DNA of 64,000 nt, from positions 19,071,739 to 19,135,738 of the forward strand of contig OY365815.1 in the NCBI GenBank assembly GCA_959347315.1, read 5' to 3'. Source of the DNA: Bimastos eiseni (taxonomy: Eukaryota > Annelida > Clitellata > Crassiclitellata > Lumbricidae). A program made the position numbers and the translations under genes. The notes under the pieces are model-generated. The model was not told the origin of the DNA. It saw only the letters and a list, made by a program, of their open reading frames with translations, and did not search any database. Position 1 is the first letter of the stretch. Each line of letters begins with the position of its first letter. Below, piece after piece: positions 13,732-27,000 of this stretch.

Positions 13732-14147
13732 ATCTATCTGTCTGTCTGTCTGTCTGGCTGTCTGTCTGTCTGTCTGTCTAATCTATCTATCTAATCTATC
13801 TATCTATCTAATCTATCTATCTATCTAATCTATCTATCTATCTAATCTATCTATCTAATCTATCTATCTAATCTATCTATCTAATCTATCTATCTAATCT
13901 ATCTATCTAATCTATCTATCTAATCTATCTATCTATCTATGTCTAATCTTTATCAAATCTATATCTAATCTATATCTAATCTATATCTAATCTAAATCTA
14001 ATCTATATCTAATCTATATCTAATCTAAATCTAATCTAAATCTAATCTAAATCTAATCTAAATCTATTCCAATCTAATCTAATCTACCTACCTACCTACC
14101 TGTCTATCTATCTACCTAACTGTCTGTCTATCTATCTATCTACCTAA

Positions 14148-14207
<60 letters not shown>

Positions 14208-17200
14208 TTATGGAACTTATATAGGACCCCTTCAAGGATACTATTCAGAGGCACTCTCGACCAAAGAGGAAAGTCTTGAGTAGTTTATAAAAAGAGTTTA
14301 TGTTTGCAATTGATTAAAGTTTGATGATGTTGGATGGAGCCAAACAATCTCAGGTGTGGACTGACTGAATATAATTTAGTTCAATGTGTTGTTTGAATGA
14401 GAGAATCAGGAAATGATATCATGACAGCAGGATACACTGACAATAGGCACATATGGTACTTGCTGATCATTCATTACTGATGTCGGGTGCCAATTAATTT
14501 TAGTCAGGGTATACGTTCTTCTGTGGAGAATCGGTTACGCCTGGCTGTTTATGTTTGATCATAATTTTATTATATGCAATGGAATACTTTTCTTAAAGGA
14601 GTTCTTTAGTGACTTTATTGAGGAAATGTGTCATGGGAATGGAATTGTCAGCTGTAATTTAATGTTTCAGAATGTTCCAGCATTCTATCAACTTGTTTCT
14701 CTTCGAAGGAACGTATATTCAGGAATTTGAAGCTGAATGTAAACACCAATTGGGTTATGAGAGGAAGAATTGAACCTGGAATGCTTCCACTTTTTAATAC
14801 CTTATACATCATACACAGGAGTAGATTCAAAGATATTGTCCAGGATGTTGGATTGCAGTGGACAGGAAATGGTTATTTGCAAATTGTTCAGCTTGCGTGA
14901 TGAATCCAGAACAATGCTGTTAAAAACAATTCCATCAACCTGGAAGTTTGTATTGACGTATACAGAATATCTGGCAAAGAATTGAAGTGTGTCACTGAAG
15001 TATGTATATGAGGCTGTGTTGATGTTGTTCTATGTGGTTGGCATAAGGCCAGTCTTCTGTGTAATGTCCCTGTGGTACTTGTCTCTTGCCTATTAGCCTC
15101 GAGCGTCTGAGACTAGTGTATGTCAGCACGCTATGCAGGCACTTGATTCCGGTAACAGATAGAATTGTATATGTAAACGTAAGATGTAAATGTACACGTT
15201 TTCATGGCAACTATATAATGGCCGTGACTCGGTTAATTTTTTAATTAATGAATTGGGTGAAATCCTTTCCCAGCTGTGTCCACTTTAATGTCTGCGTCCT
15301 TGCCTCAATGTACACTGGGTAAAGAAAATCCTGCTTTTTAATTTTTAATTTTCCTCTCCCTTGCCACAATTGCAGATGCAGACCTTGGATATCGATATTT
15401 AATGACTGCTCTGTGACATTTTGAGAATATGACTGTTGTTGAAGATTGTGAAATATGCACTTGTTTGTATTTGCCAATGATTGTGAATTATTTACAATTT
15501 GCTCAACATTTCAAATGAATGCATAAGCTATGTACACTGATGCACACCCGTAATGCACTTACCATCGGGTGTAGTTTGTATAATAATAAATAATTCAGGC
15601 AAAATCTAGAATTCTTATGACACCTGTGAGACAATTGACTGTCTACTGGGTAAATCATGAGTTGTTGTTGCACCAAAGGTTAGCTGAATGACTAGTCACT
15701 ATCCAGAAGATCGTTCATAATTGTAGTCTGAAGACTTCCACGGCTCCCATAAAGGCAAAGTCGCAGGATCCTGCGTATTCACAGGCACTCAGGGAAAAGC
15801 AAAAAAGTTAGGCAGGTTGAGTCGAATTTGGTTCCAGGACAAAATTAAGGAATCAGACAGGCCGCAGACAGATGGTAAGATGGCCACAGTAGATGGTGTT
15901 TTGAATTGAAAGAGGTAAGAAGAACTGGAGGAATCAGGGTAGGATTTGTGGCAGAGAAGTATTTTCACTTTTGAGTAAAACACTTGTAAAGGGTTAACAT
16001 GAGGTGATGTTTTGGTGAGTTTGTCAGATGGATCGTTGTGTTACATTGCATTGTATTTTTTTTTTTTAAATGTGCCGCTCACAGCAGTTGCTATTTTATT
16101 GTTCCAAGTGTAAGGCCTACGCACAAACCGCAAGAGTGACAAAAAGTTCTGAGAAGGGATAATGACCCAGAAAGAATGATTATATGCAGAGATGATGGAA
16201 GGCATTCCATAGGGAGGACCCAACGAGATCTAGTTTGGGCCATACTGCACTGGTCCTATCTTTTGCAACAAAGAGAGCATGTTAGTCCAAGGAGCGCAGA
16301 GGTCGATGTGAAGCTGCAGACAGAAGTGAGCGAATGTGATCCATGAGATACTTTGAAGCAGAGCCCAGTATGGATTCAATGACCAGGATAAGAGCTTTGA
16401 ACATTGTGCTAGGACATAGTAGCCGATGTTTAACAAGTTTGATTTTAGTTTTCAGGGTTTACATGTTCTGATCCCAAGTAAGACTGTGTTATTCCTAGGC
16501 AAAGTTTTTCCGTGTGGCTTTTTCCGTTGCTATGACTGGCCGGGCAGGTAGGTATGTGCCTGCATTGCCTGGCTTTGTGCATATTCGATGGTCAAGTTGA
16601 AGTCTAGCTAGTGTTGATTTTAGTATGGAATACAATCATAGTCTATGATTGTATTCCAAGTGACCCAATTGACCTTTTATTTTGACCATTGGAACTTAAC
16701 TAATTGTGGAATGGTATAGTAACGTAAGTCTTTAATTGCGGGCAGCAGTTTTCATGACTGAAATGTTCCTAGGTTTTGAGCACTTATGAAGTGCACATGC
16801 ATTAAGGCAAGACAGTCATTATATGCCCTGTGAATAATGACTGTGCACTATCTCAAATGACCAAGTCTGCATGACATGGTAAGAATGGCCACAGCATCCC
16901 GCATGTTATACGGTGCCCAGGCATGGTGGGCTTTGCAGGACAGTAGAATCATGGTAGAATGTAGCCCGTAATAGATTGATTGTCTTCCTGTTCACAAGGA
17001 CAACCCTACCTTTGAGCAATTATGTAGAAAGTTGGACAGGACATCTTTGCAGTTGTCCTGCTTGATGAGGGCTTTGTGTTGAACCCACTCCTTCCACCGC
17101 TGACTGAGGCCACAGCCCTACATACTCCACGAGTCCGGGGGATTGCACAGCCGAATCATCCCTAGGGCAAACAACTTTACTAGGAAAACGTTTTTGACAA

Positions 17201-18027
17201 GAATGCTTTATGTTGTTTAAATGTCATGTAAATCAAAGTGATGTGCTGTATAAGCAGTTGTTCAAAGTAAAAAATATACTTACTTACTTAGTTGGACACT
17301 GAATTGTGGAAGGGTGTAGTTGGACCCTTTATGTATGCTGTACAGTGTACAATTTCTTGCAAGATGTGTATGCTGAGATGCAAAGGAAATGACTGTCTGC
17401 AGTGTCTACTTTACTGGACATTGTGTAGGGCCTTTAAATGACTATAAAAGACAGTTTTGTTGAATACAGAGCTGGATGATGACTAAGTATATGAACATAA
17501 TGAGCTTGCATACTATATTGTGAAATGTGTTTTGTATGGTTAACTGGCCTTCACTTGAGGCGAAACGTTTCCTCTCCGCTGCATATAACTCTCGAAGTGT
17601 ATCAGATAGAGAAAGATCCCATTCGGATAAGGGCAACATGTGGTCTCTCGTTCTTCGAAGGCTTCTACTTTATCCTGGATGAAATCCACTTGGGACCCAT
17701 ACTCAATCCCGCAATGCTCTTCCATGATCTTCTTCTGTGGCTGTGTTGTTTGGTGTTCGTTCGGATGGTAATTCTCTTGCTTCTGTTGCCTGGGTCGCTC
17801 TGGACGAATGCTGTCTGCCACTGATTATGGGTTCATAAATAAAACTCCAATGTCCTCCAGTGTCCTTTCCTGGTGATACTTTAAACTAGGAGTCGAAATG
17901 TGGCTTGTATTTACTGGACGTGTTGTTTGTTCTTACGCAAATGTACATATATGCAAAGGACTTCTAAACCTTTGTGCATTTCCCTGCTTGAGTCTTTATT
18001 TGTCTTCCGGTGTAAATGGTAGTTATA

Positions 18028-18083
<56 letters not shown>

Positions 18084-21000
18084 TCTATGTAATTACATTT
18101 CTATGTATGTGTTTTTGTTTATATATACTTATGCACACATACTTCTACATCACACACAAAACGCCAATATGTACGTATGTATATATTATATATATTAATA
18201 TATTTTTGTAATTCATACTGGTGCATATACAATATGTATGTCATATTTTATATCTTTATTGTTACACCAGTTCTATACAAAGCTGGTGCAGAAATGAAAG
18301 AATGAAATATGAAATCATCAAGCTATAGAGGGAGCTCCGTCGTATCGCTATTCACAGATCTGCATATTTGATATGTAATTACTGTTTGCGTCTCTCACAG
18401 TTTGGAATTTTTATGTGGGTGTTTGTGTGTGTGCGTGCGTGTGTGTGTATTTGTGATATGATAGACTGTGCATGATGGAGATGGATATTATTGAATTGCG
18501 GTCCATTCCGTGGTTCTGTATAAGAGCATTGGATGAATAGAGTGGCCATTCACAGAGATACTGGTGGCACCGCAGCTGCCCATTTGTTTGGGCTTCCTCT
18601 CCTCTCTGCCTCCTCCACTTGCCCTGCTCTTCCTGGCTCTCCTCCTCCTCCTATTTCTCCTCCTCCTCCTCCTCCCCTCCCCTCCTATTCCTCCTGTTAT
18701 TCCTTTTTTGCCTCACCCATTTCCTACTGTGGCTATTCGTCTTTCCTCTGCTGACTTCTCTTCAGTCTTATTCACTTCTTGTACTTCTCACGCTTCCTTT
18801 TAGCATCCATCCTTCTCTCTTTCAACTCTCAGATTATCTTTCTTTCCACCTGATGTCATTCTCCTCATCAGCACTGTCCTTTTAATAATTCCTCCACCAC
18901 GGGACTTCCTCCTCTTCCTTGTTTTCCGCTGTCTTATTTCCTTCCTCATCCCGATCCTTTTCATCTTCCCTTCATCCTGTTCATTCCCTGTGGATTCCCT
19001 GTTTGTTCCACCCTGTGTTGCTGTTGTCACGAAGGCTGCTGATGTTGTCACTGATGCTGTTGTACCGGTTGCCTTCCTCTGCTACTGTTATCCTTCACTG
19101 GCTGTTGTCATTGCTGTTGTTATTGAGCAATGCATTTCAGGACTGAGTGAGTTTTTTTCATTTCTATTTTTATTCTATATATGAAAAATCTATGACATTG
19201 TTCGGACTTGTTCGATATGCGAAAGATGAGGTCTCAGTTTCTTGAATATTCCAGAAAATGATTCTCTTCGGAAAAAAGTCTGACTGGACTGAGTAAGCCT
19301 TGGAAATGACTGTCTCAATTCTGTGTTTTGTCGTCGATCTGGCTAATTCGAAGGCAATTGACGAACTTATGTGGCTGCTCAACCAGAAACAGAAGATTAT
19401 TGACTGAGAGATCGTCCCACGGCTTTATGGCTTCCAACGGCTGTTGCAATTCTATGGCCATTAGTATTATACAACTCTGGTGGTGGTGGCGGCGGCGGCG
19501 GCGGTGGTGGTGGTGATGATGATCGATCAGACGAGTTAATTATCTAAGCGATATAAAAATTAACACCATTCAATCAGTGAGTTGCACAGGTAGCATAGTT
19601 GATTCTCTTGTTACATTGTGTCTTGTTTCATGGGGAGCCTTTTATATTATGTCTATTTAATTCTTCGTTATACTGTCCAGCAATGAACCTGTTGCATTCT
19701 GCCTGTTGAGCGACCTAGTGAAAAGGGATGTAGGTACTGATTTTTATAGAGGTCTAAATGCTCTACTTGCATGTAATTGTAATTGTATGAAATTCATGAT
19801 TTCTTAAGTGGCACATTAAAGCTAAGTGCTGACCAACAGCTTGTTCATAAGGATGTACGTTTGTGTACTGGTAAATCTTTGTGCGTATGTGTGCATGTCT
19901 GTGTGGAATATCCTGCAGAGCCACTACAATATCCTGCTGTCTGGTTTCAGACAATTGCTCACCAGCAGTTGCTCAATAGCAGTTGTTCACTAGCAGTGCT
20001 CACCAGCAGTTGCTCACAAGCAGTTGCTCGCCAGCTAGGTTAGTTGCTCTTTGGAACAATTGCGTGAATAAGCAAATAATAGTGAAATTGGCCAAATTAT
20101 TGTACCGATGATCATTTCTACTTCGGCATGTACACGAGCATGGCACTTAAATTTCTTCGATTTATCACACTTCCAAAAGATCTCAGCGTTACTGCTTTTG
20201 TCTTTTATGTATGCGTGACAATCATCAATCAACTTTAGATTTACTTTTTTGTTGTTCACATCTGGAAATGTCGTGTTTGGATAGGCTGAGCGAAAGAGAA
20301 ATTCTATACTTTCTAAGGTTTAAAGTACTAGGTGTAATCATGAGCGAAAGCAAATGTACTCACTAGAAATATACTAGAACTATGCATTGCAGGAAGTAGG
20401 TTTTTATTAATATTATGAAAAGAGCACAAACACGGATATTTCTGAGATAATTCAGCTTAAATGAAAATGATCACTTTATTTTCCGCTGAAGCGTTTTCAC
20501 TTCATCATTGTTCACCATAGCCTATACTCCGAAAATGGGTTGAAATAATATTAGAACAAACCGAAATTGATTGATTCACATTTTTAATGATTAATTGATT
20601 AATTAATTAAACGTTCAAATCTGCAGCCCTTTTACATATATATTTATGTATATATGTATGTATATATGTATATACATGTATATATGTATGTATATATATA
20701 TCTGGATGATGTCTGTGTCTGTCTATTGGTCTTTCTCATTGTTTGCCTCTCCCGACCGAACTCTTTTGGTTGATGTTTTGATTGTGAAGCATCATTGTGA
20801 CTTGGCCCTGTATGTCTTCACCGGTTCACTTCAATAGCAAAATGATGGTAAAAGCAATAATAAGTGAGATGACACTGACAGGTCGCACCAGCGCCAGTGG
20901 TGCCAATGCCACCGCCAGCGGTGCCACCGCCAGTGCCACCTCCTCGCTGTGTCCAATGCTGTACGTCGTCCATTGCAGGCACACTGTAATTAAGCAGATC

Positions 21001-24000
21001 AGTCATGTTGCCTGTCCCATCATCCGTAGCTTCTGCTGCTTGTTGACAATGATGATAAGGGCAAACAACACCATCATGAGAAATTATTTCAATACCACAC
21101 GTTTGTTCATGAGATATATTTATATATACTGCAGTACATCCAATCGGACAGCATGCCATATTGAAAACCATTATGTATTATGTGTAAATCATATATATAT
21201 ATATTGTATAATATATTGTTGTAGGTCTCACTGATATACGAGACTGACAAAACTTGTACACTTTACATACATGAATGCCACCCAGTGGTATATCAGTGAA
21301 TGTGTGTATGTGTTTGTGTGTGTGTGTGTGTGGTTTGGTGCGTGTGTGCGTAGGTGTGTGTGTAGGTGTGTCTTGCAAACTTGCCTTTGTGCTTCTGGGT
21401 CATTGTTTTGTAGATTTAATGATATGTGGAATTCTTAGTGTGCATTTTAGTTTTCATACAATCTAGAAAAGTCAATGTTAGTTAATGACTTTTACTAAAA
21501 ATGGTTTTCTTTAAATAATAATTCCTTATTCTGGAAGTTTTGGATTAGACTTGTGCAGTAACTTTCTTAGCTAACAACTTTCGGGTGCCTAGACCAGCAC
21601 ATGTTGTTTTATAATAGTGGACAGTCTGTTAGGCCCACTACTGGACAGTTTGTGTTTTTTTACAAGTAGCAGGAAAGCAAGTAGGATTTTCTAAAATGTA
21701 AGAAATGAGCACTCTAACAATGAGCAGTGCGTACAAGAACAGTGACTAATAGCTAGAATATGTAGCTCAATAATAATCAAAATCAAGAGCAGTTAGAATC
21801 AAACAATCAAAGTGTTTGTAAAACATAGATGTCTGCTTGTATGCTCCGAAGGAAACGGTGCTCTGTAAATGGTTGTAATTACAATTGTGAAGGTAACTGC
21901 AGTTTTCCAAGGTTATTTGGAACCAAGGGATTGTGTGGTCACACTACTGTTATGAGAGTGGTCAAGTGCATTGTCAGTGACTTTAGTTGTGGTTGTGGTA
22001 ATGGAGAATGTTAGTATTAGGGTGCCTATGAGGCATAAAGCAGGACAGCAGAAGTGACACAGAGGAGAGAGGATTGGTGTGGGGTGAGCATTAGGCCGCA
22101 GGAACCCTTGAAACCCCCTTCTGTTAGTGTGAAGACACCGCTTCAACATAGAACCTTAACTTTTCTACATCTGACTTTCTGGCCATGCCCAAATTTCTTC
22201 ATGGACATGCACAATCAGAGGTGCTTCTAGTGTGAGAAAGCCATAAAAAGAAAATTGTTAGAGAGTTTGGACTTCGACAGTGCCAGTCCCAAGCCTGGAG
22301 AAAGGAAGAGGGCGATGCCAAATCATCTTCGATATGGAACGGTGTCGTTAAAAAATTCAACACAGAGATTAATAAATGATAACCTGACCTGTGTTGAAAC
22401 CTCTTTTGAATGGATCTTGAAGGTCCTATATGATTTATAGTTATTTTCGGTGTAGACTTTGACCTGGAAGTATGCTTTGAAATGTTGGAAATGTTAGCTG
22501 ATTTCGTTTTGTAATGGTTGTTTTCCACTGCTTAGGAATGGATGTTGGATAGAAGAACTCTTGTCCTGTTGAAAAAGAAATATTTGTGCAGACAGAAAAT
22601 TGTATACCTGGTAGGAAACTGAATAGGAAGGGAGAGAAAATTCTCATTAAGTCACGTGATATGTAACTCATGCAGGGAATTAATATTTTATCTATAGGTC
22701 TAACTAAGAGCTGTGGTTAAATTAACAAGTCTGATGAGTTAAATTTTCGTAAATTCAACCGGATCCCACCGGATATGAGATCTTAAGATCCACCAACTAA
22801 ACATAAAAGTGGAGACCAGTCATATCAATAGATCTTTCATTGTAGTAATTAATCAATTATAAATATGCATTGCATTTCATGCATTTTTTTAATTATTGGA
22901 ATGATGTATAAAGTGAATATATCCCTAATAAATTAGGCAGAAAGACTCGATGCTTTTGCTATAGAAAGAGTTTGAAATCCACCACTTCTGGATGACCGAT
23001 TTAGCAACTGCCTAAGTTGTAGGCTGTAGGCGTGTTAAATTACAGAAGTTTCATAGAAATCATTGGTATAGAATATTGAACTTTTTATTTGTTTGGATAT
23101 AATAAAAAATGCCCACGTTCTTCTACTAATATATACGTTCATATATACTCTGGCCAAGTCGGCTTCAGTGGGACTTGGCAGCTAATTGGTTGGACCTTGT
23201 GGGATATGGTAGGTGATTGGTTAGATATTGTTGGACATGGTAGGTGATTGGTTAGATCTTGTTGGACATGGTAGGTGATTGGTTAGACATTGGGCAACAT
23301 GGTAGCTGCTTGGTTAAACGTTGTGGGACATGGTTGCTGATTGGTTAGAGCAATCATCTGGTAATGAGGAGAGTACAGGTTTTTTCCTCAACGGATAGAG
23401 GTGCTTAGTAAATGCATAATAATAATAATATTAATACAGGTCACGCAGGGAGACCGATAGACAGACAGACAAAGAACATTGGTTGGGCTATGATGAACAA
23501 TTGAGATTGAGAAGATCAGTTTTGAGTTATTAACTAAAGGATATAAGAGAACTGTCAGAGCAGAGTGTATTGTAAAGGATTACTTCTGCGTGAAACTAAA
23601 ACACCCAGCTTGATGAAATTGTCACATGTATAGATAAATGTAGCATCGAACCTTTGAAATTTAACAATTCCTGACAATATGGTGTGGTTTAAAAGGGATT
23701 AAAATGTTACTTATAGTAAGACAAATGAATTTGCTCTATGAAAAAATGACACGCCAAAGGGAGTTGATTTGACGGAGTTTCATTGATGTCAGCAATTGAA
23801 AAGGAACAGTTAGACTGGAATTCGGAAGTTATTTATGAAGCTATGGGTCAAGGGTCGTTTATGAATTCATAGCTCAAGGATCATTTGCAGTGACAAGGCT
23901 GAGGGGTCCTCTTGAAATATAATGCCATATTATGGCACGTGTATATGATCTGACTAAGAGATCATTTATGATTATTTCACTGAATTGTCATTCTGGTGCT

Positions 24001-27000
24001 AGCGGCTGAAGAGCAATTTATACTGCTGCTGTACTGATATCATTTATGAGGTTTTGATGGACAGATCATTCATCATGATTTTGAGTTGAACTTGGGAAGT
24101 GCATATTTGAAGTTATGGAGCTTTGTTTCTTGATCGATATGCCATAGTGGGTTCAGATAGACTGGTGGCCTTTCGTCTGATTTCATTTCAAAATCACTCT
24201 TCCAGAAAGGTCAACTTATGTATTCTATTTCTTGTTAAAATTTAATAATTAAACTGTGTCATCGAATCGTGGCTTGTGTATTATTGACACTGTTGAGCTT
24301 TGCATAAAGGCAAGGTCGCATTTACAATCTCAAGATTCCTGTAGCACCTTTAATAACAGCTTATCGTATTCAAGTGGTGCTGCAGTCGTGAAAACTTTAA
24401 AATATTTTGTGACTTGATATTGTTTTTAAAGACTTGACCAAGAGTGAGTTGTTACATTAACAATTTGTTGTCTGTTCAAAATAATAAGAAGCTAATTTTT
24501 TGGGTTTTTAGTTGGCATTCTCAATGAAATTATCTGTTATAATATCCAGTGCATATTGTGTCTGTTTTTGTAGTTTAAGTTAGATCAGCCATTCGCCATA
24601 GCAAAGCCAAGCAGAGTGATTCATTTCCGTGGAATCCCGAGCGATGCAAGTGAAAGTGAAGTCCTTCAACTTGGACAGCCTTTTGGAATTATGACAAATT
24701 TGGTGCTGGCTAAGAAAAAGAATCAGGTAATCGCCCTAGCATTTTACATTTCTTATATAGAACTCATCATCTAGCTTCATGCATATCCACGACCTCTTGC
24801 TTCATGCATATCCACGATATCTTGCTTCATGCATATCTGCAACCACAGAACCTATTCCCGACTTCAAAACTGCATCTACAATCACTGCTTCTATGGTTGA
24901 CCCTAAACTAAACTACTGCAATTCTGTCTTCCTAGCATCGACATCACTCAACTAGACTGCCCCTCAAACTGTTCAGAATGCGCTTTTATCAATATCCCTA
25001 AACACAACCACATCAGTCCTATCCTCAACTCACTCCACTGGCCCAAAACCTGAGTGAATCGAATACAAAGTCATTTCACTCACCTACAACACTCTGCCAA
25101 TCCTCCCAGCCCTCCTATCTCCATCAGTTGCTCCCGGTACACCACTTCTTTCAACTTGCTCCTCTTCTGCTCTAACACTTCTCTGCTCTTCCATCACCTC
25201 ATCTATAAAATTTACCTATGACTCCATTGTAATGGAATTTCCACATCTCTGGATCAAACTTAAACACTGCTTTTCAATAATTCCTGAGCTTCCCTTGTAC
25301 GAGTTGCACACCCATAATTGTTTGTGGCTACAGGAAACCGCCTCACTCATCTCATTCCCAGTGGCATAAAAAAGTCAATGGAACTGCCCTTTGGGCAGAG
25401 AACTCATCATCATCATCATCATCTTCATCATCATCCTAATCATCATCACCACCCAGTTTTAATAGAGATTATTTGGATTAATGTTGATATTGATAATGCA
25501 TTTAGTGCTCCTTGCCACTACAAAATTCCTTTGTCATTCAACTACTGCATAAATATTTGAATAACTAAACACTGCAATATGTGGTTGTTTCATTGTTGTG
25601 GTTGTCTGGTTTAGTACATTAAACTTTAACATTAAACTGTACTGTAATTGTTGTTGTTCGTATTGTTTCATTATGTAACCATTGCAATCGATGCTATGCT
25701 CAGGCAGACTGCAGACGAACATTTTATGTATGGTAGTGACAATGTTTGTTTATTTTTTTCTGAGGTACAAATGGTTTGCTGGGATTTAGAGAAAGGTTTC
25801 ACTCGAACATAATGCTCCTCTTGATGTTGTCTTGGAAACTCGCTCTTAATTAACTGAAAAGAGTGAAAGACAATGACTGTTTTGCAGGCATTACTGGAAA
25901 TGGCAGATGTATCTGGTGCCCAGGCAATGATTAACTACTATTCGGAGCGACCTCCTCAGATTCGGGGACACACAGTCTATGTTCAGTTCTCTAACCATGA
26001 CCAGCTGAAAACAGAGGTTTCAACACAGGTCAGGTGACCATTTATTTACCTTTCTATCAATTTCCTTTTTATGGCTCTCTCACACTGGAAGCACCTCTGA
26101 TTAGTATGCAATAGGAAAGGTGCTATATAAATTTGTAGATACAGTGCAATACCATTCCTTAATCCATCTCCGGCCACTTCTGGATAAACATCTGATTAGA
26201 TGGACAGCTTGTTTTGCAAAATTCTTTCCATCTGGTAACTTTGATTTATATTTGATTTTTCTTACTTTCTCTGACTTCTTGTGACTGAAATAAAGAAAAG
26301 TGTCAGGCACTCAAGTTAAAAAATGTATAGTACCGTTAAATTGTGGGTGATATTAGACATTATGAAGGACCCTATATCATTCTTGTCAGATGATGCTTGC
26401 AGAATTAAAAGATACCTTAGACCACAAACCTTTGCAGTTCGTGACGAATGAAAATCCATCCATATCTTTTGATGACTGATGCAATATGCAGAACCTTCAG
26501 CATAGGATGGCTCTCAAAAGCCAATCAACTCAGCACCTTTCAGTTGAAGGGCCATTTGAAGTCATAAGTCCCAAACACTCTCAGTGTTTTCAAATTACGT
26601 TTTTACCATTGCAAGGCAGAAACCAGGTAATAAAAGGGTCAGTGTGAAGGACTTTTAGTACAGACTCATGGTTAAAGTGTTCAAGTTTTGACTGTTGTTT
26701 TCTAACACAGCACTTACAGCATGAAATATCTGAATTAGTAGTGTATTTCACTGTATGCAGTGCAAAAATGCAGTTGCACTGATATATTTGTTGTTAGCCA
26801 TTGGCACCTGGAATATTGTCAACTGTTGTGGGTTTTGCTATTTAGAACCTTGGAACCCAAGTTGCATTAAAGGCAGGAAATCAGCTTTCAAGTAATGACG
26901 ACACACCGAAAACTGTATTACGGGTTATTATTGAGAATCTGCTCTACGCTGTCTCCATTGACATTCTTAAACAGGTGAGGACTGTGTGTGTTGCTACCAG

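Larger units (their letters stand above)
10326..24573 (+). other. PTBP1: PTBP intron of 14.2 kb
   Basis: No exon is required here: the reading frame AKK|FKLDQ is continuous across it. It holds the 14-bp minisatellite (12,339-12,823), a 520-bp tetranucleotide block (13,690-14,212), a pyrimidine-rich stretch (18,590-19,130), two copies of a dispersed repeat (11,361; 22,268), a 31-bp tandem repeat (23,165-23,350) and several TA, GT and GGC microsatellites. Confidence 0.85.

Noticed and set aside
17540..17821. 93-codon minus-strand frame with balanced composition
   Set aside because: No domain, no splice context and no family likeness were found; it may be an old repeat, but nothing supports a gene.
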